Shown here: piece after piece, positions 1-6,934 of the stretch | How positions within the stretch are numbered: position 1 is the first letter of the stretch | Layout of the letters: each line of letters begins with the position of its first letter | Origin: an uncultured Clostridia bacterium | GTDB taxonomy: Bacteria; Bacillota; Clostridia; Oscillospirales; Ruminococcaceae | Assembly (NCBI GenBank): GCA_947584825.1 | Contig: CANPWR010000003.1 | Location: forward strand, 1-32,443 | Length of the DNA stretch: 32,443 nucleotides | Reading direction: 5' to 3' | Program-made: the position numbers and the translations under genes | The notes under the pieces: generated by a model | Told to the model about the DNA's origin: nothing | Seen by the model: only the letters and a program-made list of their open reading frames with translations | Databases searched by the model: none

Positions 1-14
1 TTTTTGTCATCTTC

Positions 15-23
15 ATTATACCA
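15..23 (-). promoter_or_regulatory. Possible extended -10 promoter firing left
   Basis: On the minus strand this reads TGG followed by a perfect TATAAT, an extended -10 pattern. No good -35 lies 17 bases upstream. It could drive a gene beyond the left edge, divergent from mnmA. The call rests on the -10 alone. Confidence 0.3.
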
Positions 24-115
24 TATTTTGAAGTTACTTCTCTTTTTTATTGGGTCATATCATTTTAACACATACATTTTATGTTATTTTTGTTTATTAG
101 CTAATTGCTTCAATC

Positions 116-144
116 TTGACAAAAATCAGATATTATTTTATAAT
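116..144 (+). promoter_or_regulatory. Sigma-A promoter of mnmA
   Basis: A perfect TTGACA (116-121) and a perfect TATAAT (139-144) are separated by exactly 17 bases, the consensus housekeeping promoter of Firmicutes. It lies 46 bases upstream of the mnmA start, with an AAGGTG ribosome binding site at about 176-181. Confidence 0.85.
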
Positions 145-190
145 GTGCCTGATAATAGTATATTACTTTTTGTAACAAGGTGAAAAAATA

Positions 191-1267
191 ATGAATAAGA
201 AAGCTGTTATTGCTATGAGCGGCGGCGTTGACTCAAGCGTAGCCGCTTATTTAATGGGTAAAAAGGGATATGAATGTATAGGCGCTACTATGAAGCTGTA
301 TAGTAATGAGGATATAGGCATTTCAAATAAGCACACCTGCTGTTCTGCCGAAGATGTTGAGGACGCCAGAAGTGTTGCATACTCTCTTGATATTCCCTAC
401 TATGTGTTTAATTTTTCAGATAACTTTAAGGAGAATGTTATTGAAAGATTTGTCAGCGCATATGAAAACGGAATCACACCTAATCCATGTATTGACTGTA
501 ACCGTTATCTGAAATTTGAAAAGCTGTTTTTGCGTGCAAAGGAATTAAACTTTGATTACGTTGTTACCGGACATTACGCGCAAATTGAATTTAACAAAGA
601 GAAAAACCGTTATCTATTGAAAAAGGCTGTAGATAAAACAAAGGACCAAAGCTACGTTTTGTATTGTATGACACAGGAACAGCTAAAACACACTTTGTTT
701 CCTTTAGGCGGAATGGAAAAATCAGAAGTAAGAAAAATCGCTGAAGAAAAAGGCTTTGTAAATGCTGATAAGCACGACAGTCAGGATATATGCTTTGTAC
801 AGGATAAGAAGTATTATGATTTTATTGAACAATATACAGGAAAATCATATCCTGAAGGTGATTTTGTTGACATAAACGGAAATATTCTTGGAACACACAA
901 AGGGATTATTCGCTACACAATAGGTCAGCGACGAGGTCTTGGAGTATCTATATCAAATATTCCGACCTTTGTTATATCGGTAGATCCCAAGCAAAATACC
1001 GTCACACTCGGCAGAGAACAGGATTTATATACAAAAACACTTACTGCAAAAAACATCAACCTTATATCGGTAGAAAGAATTAATGAGCCAATGAGGGTGA
1101 AAGCTAAGGTTCGTTACCGTCAGACTGAACAATGGGCAGTTGTAACACAGTCTGATGACGATACTCTAAATATAGAATTCGATGAACCGCAGAGAGCTGT
1201 CACTAAAGGTCAGGCAGTTGTTTTGTATGACGGTGATATTGTAGTAGGCGGAGGAATTATCCAGTAG
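191..1267 (+). CDS. mnmA: tRNA-specific 2-thiouridylase MnmA
   Basis: Cytoplasmic enzyme that puts sulfur on uridine 34 (s2U34) of the Lys, Glu and Gln tRNAs, using ATP to activate the uridine and a persulfide as sulfur donor. The 358-residue length is usual for the family. The N-terminal PP-loop SGGVDSS is at residues 10-16. The two catalytic cysteines are recognisable: C100 in NPCIDC and C201 in DICFVQ. The central GQRRGLG and the C-terminal beta-barrel region also fit. The gene is transcribed alone from a consensus promoter. No cysteine desulfurase gene, a common neighbour, is seen beside it in this window. Identification is secure. Confidence 0.96.
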   Translation: MNKKAVIAMSGGVDSSVAAYLMGKKGYECIGATMKLYSNEDIGISNKHTCCSAEDVEDARSVAYSLDIPYYVFNFSDNFKENVIERFVSAYENGITPNPCIDCNRYLKFEKLFLRAKELNFDYVVTGHYAQIEFNKEKNRYLLKKAVDKTKDQSYVLYCMTQEQLKHTLFPLGGMEKSEVRKIAEEKGFVNADKHDSQDICFVQDKKYYDFIEQYTGKSYPEGDFVDINGNILGTHKGIIRYTIGQRRGLGVSISNIPTFVISVDPKQNTVTLGREQDLYTKTLTAKNINLISVERINEPMRVKAKVRYRQTEQWAVVTQSDDDTLNIEFDEPQRAVTKGQAVVLYDGDIVVGGGIIQ

Positions 1268-1296
1268 GAAAATTATAAGTCTGTCAATCTTAATGC

Positions 1297-1325
1297 TTGA
1301 AAACACACGGCAATTATGCTATACT
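1297..1325 (+). promoter_or_regulatory. Sigma-A promoter of metA
   Basis: TTGAAA (1297-1302) and TATACT (1320-1325) are separated by 17 bases in the short gap after mnmA. Only about 40 bases remain before the metA start, so there is no room for a SAM riboswitch or T-box leader. Confidence 0.75.
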
Positions 1326-1364
1326 AAAGTGCAATAAACAATTTTACGGAAGGAGTTTAATAAT

Positions 1365-2288
1365 ATGCCAATAAGAATACCGAATAACCTTCCTGCCTTT
1401 TCGGTTTTTGAAGAGGAAAACATATTTGCTATTCCTAATGACAGAGCAGAGCATCAGGATATTAGACCATTGGAAATTGCAATTGTTAATCTTATGCCGA
1501 AAAAGATTGAAACCGAAACACAGTTTTTAAAGCTGTTATCCAATACTCCCCTGCAGGTTAATATAGAGCTTGTTCAAATGGCTTCGCATAAATCTAAGAA
1601 TACTCCTATGGAACATCTTCTTTCATTTTATAAAACCTTTGACGACATTAAATACAATAAATATGACGGAATGATTATTACAGGTGCGCCAATTGAACAA
1701 ATGGATTATGAAGATGTTGATTACTGGAGCGAGCTTTGCGAAATATTTGAGTGGTCAAAGTCTAATGTATATTCAACAATTCACGTTTGCTGGGGCGCTC
1801 AAGCGGGACTTTATTATCATTACGGCATACCTAAATATCCGCTTGATAAGAAGATGTTCGGTGTGTTTCCACATAGAGTCCTTCACCCTAAGCATCCGCT
1901 TTTAAACGGTTTTGACGACGTATTCTTAGTACCTCATTCAAGGTATACCGAAGTAAGAAAAGAGGATATTGAAAAAGTAAGCGATCTTACAATTCTTACT
2001 GAATCTGATATAAGCGGAGTACATATTGTCGCTGACAAAACGGACAGGCAGTTCTTCTTGACTGGACATTCAGAGTATGACAAAAGAACGCTTGCAAATG
2101 AATACAAGCGTGATATTGAAAAGGGTCTTGATATAGACATTCCCTATAACTATTTTCCTGACGATAACCCTAACAACAAGCCTGTGCATTCGTGGGTATG
2201 TCATGCAAATCTAATGTTTTCTAATTGGCTTAACTATCTGGTTTATCAGGCAACACCATTTGATTTAAATAACCTCAAAAAGATTTAG
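1365..2288 (+). CDS. metA: Homoserine O-acyltransferase MetA, predicted acetyl-CoA type
   Basis: Catalyses acyl transfer to the hydroxyl of homoserine, the first committed step of methionine synthesis. The 307-residue length matches the MetA family. Nucleophile C142 (HVCWGAQ) and the H235/E237 pair (TGHSEYD) sit at the family positions. Residue 111 is Glu (GAPIEQM). In characterised MetA proteins Glu111 goes with acetyl-CoA and Gly111 with succinyl-CoA, so I infer an acetyltransferase. A GGAAGGAG ribosome binding site precedes the ATG, and a strong terminator follows at 2296. The gene has its own promoter. Identity is secure; acyl specificity is inferred from one residue. Confidence 0.95.
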   Translation: MPIRIPNNLPAFSVFEEENIFAIPNDRAEHQDIRPLEIAIVNLMPKKIETETQFLKLLSNTPLQVNIELVQMASHKSKNTPMEHLLSFYKTFDDIKYNKYDGMIITGAPIEQMDYEDVDYWSELCEIFEWSKSNVYSTIHVCWGAQAGLYYHYGIPKYPLDKKMFGVFPHRVLHPKHPLLNGFDDVFLVPHSRYTEVRKEDIEKVSDLTILTESDISGVHIVADKTDRQFFLTGHSEYDKRTLANEYKRDIEKGLDIDIPYNYFPDDNPNNKPVHSWVCHANLMFSNWLNYLVYQATPFDLNNLKKI

Positions 2289-2295
2289 ATACACA

Positions 2296-2324
2296 AAAAG
2301 CTCCCGACAATATCGGGAGCTTTT
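2296..2324 (+). terminator. Rho-independent terminator of metA
   Basis: A perfect 12-bp stem (2296-2307 with 2313-2324) with a 5-base loop is built on GCTCCCGA/TCGGGAGC and flanked by A and T runs. It starts 8 bases after the metA stop. The flanks are symmetric, so it could also stop transcription coming from clpX. Confidence 0.85.
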
Positions 2325-2346
2325 GAATGTAGATAAAATCTTCTTT

Positions 2347-2507
2347 AGGGGCAGCCCTCTCTTGCAGGGCATGCCCCTCTTAAAAAACAGTCCACTGGAC
2401 TATTTTTTAATTCACCCTGTGCGGAGCGCACTCCGTAAAGCATTTCGCTGACTGCGGTCAGCGACAGGGCTCTGCCCTTGACCCGCAAGCCTTTTGAAAA
2501 AGGCTTG
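2347..2507. repeat. Multi-hairpin intergenic palindromic element
   Basis: A gene-free 161-base block is nearly filled by inverted repeats. (1) 2347-2378 has AGGGGCA paired with TGCCCCT around an inner GCCCT/AGGGC. (2) 2382-2408 has AGTCC/GGACT with A6 and T6 flanks. (3) 2423-2434 has GGAG/CTCC. (4) 2445-2464 has TCGCTGAC, four bases, then GTCAGCGA. (5) 2466-2478 has AGGGC/GCCCT. (6) 2486-2507 has CAAGCCTTTT with AAAAGGCTTG. CCCTGT (2415-2420) can also pair with ACAGGG (2464-2469), closing a branched fold around arms 3 and 4. It is richer in G and C than the DNA around it and lies between convergent metA and clpX. From memory it resembles dispersed intergenic repeats of Ruminococcaceae genomes; I cannot check that here. 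Confidence 0.6.
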
Positions 2508-2553
2508 ACCGAAAACTTTTAATTGATTACGCAAAACATTTTTCGACAGGCTG

Positions 2554-2578
2554 AAGCTCCCGACAAAATCGGGAGCTT
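2554..2578 (-). terminator. Second copy of the GCTCCCGA hairpin, downstream of clpX
   Basis: A perfect 10-bp stem (2554-2563 with 2569-2578) repeats the arm sequence of the metA terminator about 250 bases away. Read toward clpX's downstream side it is not followed by a T run, so it is a weaker terminator candidate for the tig-clpP-clpX transcript. It may be a duplicated boundary of the hairpin element. Confidence 0.5.
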
Positions 2579-2583
2579 AAATT

Positions 2584-3882
2584 TTATCCAATTTTTCTCG
2601 CTTTATCAACTCTGTGAATTTCAGGAGCTTCACCATCAGTAACACATCTTTCATTTATTACAATGCTGACTATGTCATTTTCAGACGGTGCTGTAAACAT
2701 TACATTCATTAATATGCCCTCGACAACTGCACGAAGACCTCTCGCTCCTGTTTTTTGTGCTATAGCCTTCTTTGCAATTGCCGACTTAGCTTCTTCAGTG
2801 AAAACAAGATCGATATTATCATAATCAAACAGCTTTGTAAACTGCTTGATTAGGGAATTCTTAGGCTGGGTAAGGATCTTGACCAAAGCGTCTTCGTCTA
2901 AATCATTCAGTACTGTTATAACAGGAAGTCTTCCTACCAGCTCGGGAACCAGACCGTATTTTACCAGATCTTGAGGTTCTACCTTCTCGAATATATTAGT
3001 ATTTGTCTTGTCACTAATAGACTTTATTTCACTGCCAAAGCCGAGTGACGACTTATCTGTTCTCTTGTTGATTATTTTAGAAAGACCGTCAAATGCTCCT
3101 CCGCAAATAAATAAGATATTCTTGGTATCTATCTGAATAAACTCCTGATGCGGATGTTTTCTTCCGCCCTGAGGCGGAACATTAGACACACAGCCCTCGA
3201 TTATTTTTAAAAGAGCCTGCTGTACGCCCTCTCCGCTAACATCTCTTGTTATAGAAGTGTTTTCACTTTTGCGTGCAATCTTATCAATCTCATCAATATA
3301 AATAATACCCTTCTGAGCTGCCTCTATATCATAGTCAGCCGCCTGAATAAGCCTTGTAAGCACATTTTCCACATCGTCTCCGACATATCCTGCCTCAGTT
3401 AATGTTGTTGCATCTGCAATAGCAAACGGAACATTGAGTATTTTAGCAAGAGTCTGAGCTAACAGAGTTTTTCCTGTTCCTGTCGATCCTAAAAGAAGAA
3501 TGTTGCTTTTTTGGATCTCAACATCGTTATTATCATTTTCTTTGTTGTTTAATATCCTTTTATAGTGGTTGTAGACAGATACAGCTAAGGAAATTTTAGC
3601 AGCATCCTGTCCAATAACATATTCATCCAGAACCTTTTTAATGTCAACAGGCTTTGTTAGAGTAACATTGTTTTTTTCTTGAGTCAAATCCTTTTTATAC
3701 TTACCTGCATCATTTTTTCTGTCATTATGATGTGCAACATCTCCCTGCTCCACCATAATATCATAACAGAACATTACACAATTGTCACATATATGCACAT
3801 CACCTGCTGAGAATAAATTCCTTACCTGATTCTCAGGCGTACCGCAAAAGTCACAGATTTTCAAACCGTCCTTGTTAGGCAT
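2584..3882 (-). CDS. clpX: ATP-dependent Clp protease unfoldase subunit ClpX
   Basis: AAA+ hexameric unfoldase that recognises tagged or misfolded proteins and threads them into the ClpP chamber. The N-terminal C4 zinc-binding domain (CDFC ... CDNC, about residues 11-37) is intact. Walker A is GSTGTGKT, Walker B ends in IDEIDK, and the pore RKH loop is seen in GGRKHPHQ. Downstream sensor and lid regions (GARGLRAVVEG) are present. I placed the start at ATG 3882, giving 432 residues, because AAGGA lies 8 bases upstream; a GTG six bases earlier is less likely. It directly follows clpP on the same strand and probably shares its mRNA. Confidence 0.96.
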   Translation of the reverse strand: MPNKDGLKICDFCGTPENQVRNLFSAGDVHICDNCVMFCYDIMVEQGDVAHHNDRKNDAGKYKKDLTQEKNNVTLTKPVDIKKVLDEYVIGQDAAKISLAVSVYNHYKRILNNKENDNNDVEIQKSNILLLGSTGTGKTLLAQTLAKILNVPFAIADATTLTEAGYVGDDVENVLTRLIQAADYDIEAAQKGIIYIDEIDKIARKSENTSITRDVSGEGVQQALLKIIEGCVSNVPPQGGRKHPHQEFIQIDTKNILFICGGAFDGLSKIINKRTDKSSLGFGSEIKSISDKTNTNIFEKVEPQDLVKYGLVPELVGRLPVITVLNDLDEDALVKILTQPKNSLIKQFTKLFDYDNIDLVFTEEAKSAIAKKAIAQKTGARGLRAVVEGILMNVMFTAPSENDIVSIVINERCVTDGEAPEIHRVDKARKIG

Positions 3883-3893
3883 AAGCACCGTCC

Positions 3894-4487
3894 TTATCTC
3901 TTTGTAATAACCTTATCTACCAATCCGTACTGCATTGCTTGTTCGGCAGTCATATAGTTATCTCTTTCACAATCCCTGTGAATTGTTTCAACGTCTTTTG
4001 AGCAATTATCTGCCAGAATTTTTTCAAGTCTTTCTCTGGTCTTTAGCATATTGTCAGCGTGTATCTGAATATCTGTCTGCTGACCGCTCAATCCCCCTCC
4101 AGAAATCAAAGGCTGATGAATCAAAATCTCACTGTTAGGCAATGCGAATCTCTTTCCCTTTGCTCCGCTTGAAAGTAAGAAAGAACCGAACGAAGCGGCA
4201 AGACCTATACAAATAGTTGAAACATCACACTTTATATACTGCATTGTGTCATAAATCGCAAAGCCGGCAGTAACTGAACCACCCGGACTGTTAATGTAAA
4301 GATCTATATCCTTCTCAGGATCCTGACCTTCTAGATACAAAAGCTGTGCGACTACAACGCTTGCAACTGAATCATCAATAGGTCCAGTAAGCATTACAAT
4401 TCTGTCATTCAACAGCCTTGAAAAAATATCATAGCTTCTTTCTCCATGACTGGTTTGCTCAACAACATAAGGTACAAGTGTCGACAT
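3894..4487 (-). CDS. clpP: ATP-dependent Clp protease proteolytic subunit ClpP
   Basis: Self-compartmentalised serine protease that degrades substrates delivered by ClpX. The 197 residues carry the nucleophile Ser in GLAASFGSF, the catalytic His in ILIHQPL and the acidic residue in the HRDCERDNYMTAEQA region. The oxyanion-loop glycines (NSPGGSVTAG) are also present. A GGAGGAG ribosome binding site precedes the ATG. It lies between tig and clpX, the order common in Firmicutes and Proteobacteria. A stable hairpin sits in the gap upstream. Confidence 0.97.
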   Translation of the reverse strand: MSTLVPYVVEQTSHGERSYDIFSRLLNDRIVMLTGPIDDSVASVVVAQLLYLEGQDPEKDIDLYINSPGGSVTAGFAIYDTMQYIKCDVSTICIGLAASFGSFLLSSGAKGKRFALPNSEILIHQPLISGGGLSGQQTDIQIHADNMLKTRERLEKILADNCSKDVETIHRDCERDNYMTAEQAMQYGLVDKVITKR

Positions 4488-4525
4488 AATATCTCCTCCA
4501 TTTTAATTTGTTCATATACGCTTAT

Positions 4526-4546
4526 CGCCCACAAACTTTGCGGGCG
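4526..4546 (-). promoter_or_regulatory. Intergenic hairpin between tig and clpP
   Basis: A GC-rich inverted repeat CGCCC/GGGCG extends inward through three or four more pairs (one G-U in RNA). It starts only 8 bases after the tig stop codon. No T run follows, so it looks like an mRNA processing or stability hairpin, or a partial attenuator, rather than a full terminator. Confidence 0.5.
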
Positions 4547-4553
4547 AATAGTA

Positions 4554-5834
4554 TTACTTGATTTTTGCAGAATTCTTTATAAGCTCTGCAGCTTTTCCAA
4601 CAGCTAAATCTTTCTTTAATGCGTCAGCCGTTACATAAGATTTGACTTGTTCAATATCCATTTTGTAGTTATCAGCCATCTTCTTGAACTCTTCTTCGGT
4701 TTCCTCGTCAGTAACCTCGATATTTTCTTCCTTTGCTATCTGTTCAAGAGCAAGTCTCAATTTGACCTGTTTTTCAGCCTGCTCACGGTATGTTTTTCTC
4801 AAAGTTTCCATATCCGAGCCTGTATACTGAAGATACATATCCAAACTAATGCCCTGCTGAGCAAGTCTCTGTGACATATCCTGAATCATTTCCTCAACTC
4901 TGTTTTCATACATAACCTCAGGAATTTCACCCTCAATATTATCGATGATCTGATCGAACAGTGCACCCTCTACTTCAGAATCAGCCTTCTTCTCTTCTGC
5001 TTCCTCAAGCTTCTTCCTAACGTCATCTTTTAGCTGATCTACAGTGTCAAACTCAGTTGTATCTTTGACGAAATCGTCATCAAGTTCAGGTAACTCCTTA
5101 GCCTTTATTTCATGGAGTTTGATTTTAAATACAGCGTCTTTGCCCGCTAATTCCTCAGCGCCATATTCTTCTGGGAAAGTCACGTTTATATCAAATTCAT
5201 CACCAATGCTGTGACCGCATACTTGCTCCTCAAATCCTGGAATAAACTGTCCGCTGCCCAGTGAAAGAGTAAACTTTTCTGCCTTTCCTCCCTCAAACGG
5301 TACTCCGTCTTTGTAACCGTCAAAGTCTATTACAACATCGTCTCCGTTTTGGCAAGGTCTATTGTCAACGTCAATTATTCTCATGCCCTTTTGTCTTAAA
5401 TTATCTATATCCTTATCAATGTCCTCATCAGTTACAGCTTTGACATTCTTAGTTGCGGTTAATCCCTTATAGTTTTCAATCTTGACCTCAGGCTTTGTTA
5501 TGCAAGTGACTTTGATCTCAAGACCTTTCTCTTTATCGACAGAAACTACCTCTACATCAGGTCTTGTAACAAGCTCAAATCCTGCCTCTGCTACCGCTGT
5601 ATCAACCTCTCCCGGTACTAAAGCGTTTACAGCGTCCTCATAGAAAACGCCCTCGCCGTATTCCTTTTCAATGATCTTTCTTGTTGCCTTGCCTTTTCTA
5701 AATCCGGGAACAGAAATGTTCTTCTTTTTAGACTGATATGCCTTTTCAACAGCAGCTTCAAAAGCTTCTGCTGAAATCTCTATCTCCAACTCATGTTTAT
5801 TTGTCTCTACTTCCTTATTTGACTTTAAACTCAT
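4554..5834 (-). CDS. tig: Trigger factor, ribosome-associated chaperone and prolyl isomerase
   Basis: Binds near the ribosome exit tunnel and shields nascent chains. Domain order is canonical. The N-terminal ribosome-binding domain has the GFRKGKATRK version of the signature loop at about residues 38-47. A central FKBP-type domain (GDDVVIDFDGYKDGVPFEGG, about 155-240) and a charged helical C-terminal substrate cradle follow. The start is ATG 5834, giving 426 residues, with GGAGG 8 bases upstream; a TTG 15 bases earlier overlaps that site and is unlikely. It heads the tig-clpP-clpX set, so folding and degradation machinery are made together. Confidence 0.95.
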   Translation of the reverse strand: MSLKSNKEVETNKHELEIEISAEAFEAAVEKAYQSKKKNISVPGFRKGKATRKIIEKEYGEGVFYEDAVNALVPGEVDTAVAEAGFELVTRPDVEVVSVDKEKGLEIKVTCITKPEVKIENYKGLTATKNVKAVTDEDIDKDIDNLRQKGMRIIDVDNRPCQNGDDVVIDFDGYKDGVPFEGGKAEKFTLSLGSGQFIPGFEEQVCGHSIGDEFDINVTFPEEYGAEELAGKDAVFKIKLHEIKAKELPELDDDFVKDTTEFDTVDQLKDDVRKKLEEAEEKKADSEVEGALFDQIIDNIEGEIPEVMYENRVEEMIQDMSQRLAQQGISLDMYLQYTGSDMETLRKTYREQAEKQVKLRLALEQIAKEENIEVTDEETEEEFKKMADNYKMDIEQVKSYVTADALKKDLAVGKAAELIKNSAKIK

Positions 5835-5869
5835 ACTGACATCCTCCAAATTTTTAAAATATCTCGAAT

Positions 5870-5898
5870 ATTATATCACATCATCAATTATATTTCAA
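5870..5898 (-). promoter_or_regulatory. Sigma-A promoter of tig-clpP-clpX
   Basis: On the minus strand TTGAAA (5893-5898) and a perfect TATAAT (5870-5875) are 17 bases apart, about 36 bases upstream of the tig ATG. I see no CtsR- or CIRCE-like operator next to it. Confidence 0.8.
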
Positions 5899-5915
5899 GG
5901 CAAATTTGTAAAAAT

Positions 5916-6617
5916 TTAATCAAATACGATGTCAGTAATATCCAGAGGATCAAACTCAAGATAATCACTTGACACTAACCTGTACAAAATATCATCGACA
6001 ATACCGTCTATAGCATAATTCACAGCATTTCCGTGAATATGGCCGTAAAAGCATTTTTTAATATTATACTTTTCAATAACCTCAAGAATTTCACAGTTTT
6101 TGTCGTTTGCATAAATCGGCGGATAGTGCAGAAATACGACAGGCTTCAAATCTTCCTTTAAAGCAGACTGAATAGACATCTCAAGTCTTCCGGCTTCTCT
6201 TAAAAGCACCTTTTTATCTGCTGCAACTCCATTTTCATTTATCCAGCCTCGAGTACCGCAAATTCCAATATCGCCGTATTTGTAATGATTATTATTCAAA
6301 ATTGAAAAGGTCTTAAAATTGTTATCTTCAAAAAACCTGTCCATTTTTGTTTTGGTTTCCCACCAATAATCGTGATTGCCTTTAAGCAATATTTTATTGC
6401 CATTTAAATTCTCTACAAACTTAAAATCAGGAATTGCCTCGCTCAAACTTATTGCCCAGGAAAAATCACCGGGTAACACAACGGTATCATCAGGCTTAAT
6501 TTTTTTTTGCCAATTTTCTGCCAAGCGATCCTGATAATTATCCCAGCCTTTAAAAATATCCATAGGCTTGTTCGCACCAAAGGATAAATGAAGATCTCCG
6601 ATAGTAAAAAGTGCCAA
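5916..6617 (-). CDS. Calcineurin-like metallophosphoesterase
   Basis: Predicted cytoplasmic two-metal phosphoesterase of 233 residues. All five metallophosphoesterase motifs are visible: GDLHL near the N-terminus, GDFSW, GNHDYWW, HYPP, and GHIHG near the C-terminus. The start is probably TTG 6617, seven bases after GGAGG; the GDLH motif lies only a few residues from the start, as expected. Substrate is not predictable from sequence. It is divergent from the DUF1540 gene and follows the tig operon on the same strand, but the 66-base gap contains the tig promoter. Confidence 0.85.
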   Translation of the reverse strand: MALFTIGDLHLSFGANKPMDIFKGWDNYQDRLAENWQKKIKPDDTVVLPGDFSWAISLSEAIPDFKFVENLNGNKILLKGNHDYWWETKTKMDRFFEDNNFKTFSILNNNHYKYGDIGICGTRGWINENGVAADKKVLLREAGRLEMSIQSALKEDLKPVVFLHYPPIYANDKNCEILEVIEKYNIKKCFYGHIHGNAVNYAIDGIVDDILYRLVSSDYLEFDPLDITDIVFD

Positions 6618-6681
6618 TACTAATCCTCCAAATTTCCAAAAACTTCTGTATAAAATTTCGATATATGCTTATAATAATTTT

Positions 6682-6697
6682 GCAAGACTAATCTTGC
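6682..6697. promoter_or_regulatory. Inverted repeat in the divergent intergenic region
   Basis: A perfect GCAAGA/TCTTGC repeat with a 4-base loop abuts the ribosome binding site of the DUF1540 gene, 64 bases upstream of the divergent metallophosphoesterase start. A TATAAT lies at 6670-6675 on the plus strand without a good -35. It could be an operator or a 5' mRNA hairpin. Confidence 0.4.
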
Positions 6698-6713
6698 GAA
6701 AGGAGATTTTATT

Positions 6714-6878
6714 ATGCAAAATCATAAAATCCAAGGAATTAACTGCGATGTTTCAAGCTGTGTTTACAACAGAGACAACTGCGAATGTGTAGCAGGAAAA
6801 GTAGACATTTGCTGTTGCTGCGACAAGCCGGACTGTTGTGATGAAACAATTTGCAGAACATTTAAGCCAAAGGGCTAA
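6714..6878 (+). CDS. Small cysteine-rich DUF1540-type protein
   Basis: A 54-codon gene starting at ATG 6714 with an AAAGGAG ribosome binding site and a terminator 15 bases past its stop. It has 11 cysteines in 54 residues: C11, C16, C23, C25, C33-C36, C41, C42 and C47, including four in a row. The CDVSSCVYN start and the CRTF end match the pattern I know for DUF1540 proteins of Clostridia, whose function is unknown. The spacing suggests metal binding. There is no signal peptide or membrane segment. It stands alone on the plus strand between minus-strand genes. Confidence 0.85.
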   Translation: MQNHKIQGINCDVSSCVYNRDNCECVAGKVDICCCCDKPDCCDETICRTFKPKG

Positions 6879-6892
6879 ATTATAATCACAGA

Positions 6893-6922
6893 AAATCGTC
6901 TGTCTTAGTTGGCAGACGATTT
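6893..6922. terminator. Bidirectional terminator between DUF1540 gene and thrC
   Basis: A perfect 10-bp stem AAATCGTCTG/CAGACGATTT with a 10-base loop lies between convergent genes, 15 bases after the DUF1540 stop and 12 bases after the thrC stop. A/T flanks on both sides let it serve either direction. Confidence 0.75.
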
Positions 6923-6934
6923 ACATATTAATGC

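Noticed and set aside
1..183. Plus-strand frame open from the left edge to a TGA at about 181
   Set aside because: It runs through the consensus mnmA promoter, has AT-rich low-complexity codons and resembles no protein.
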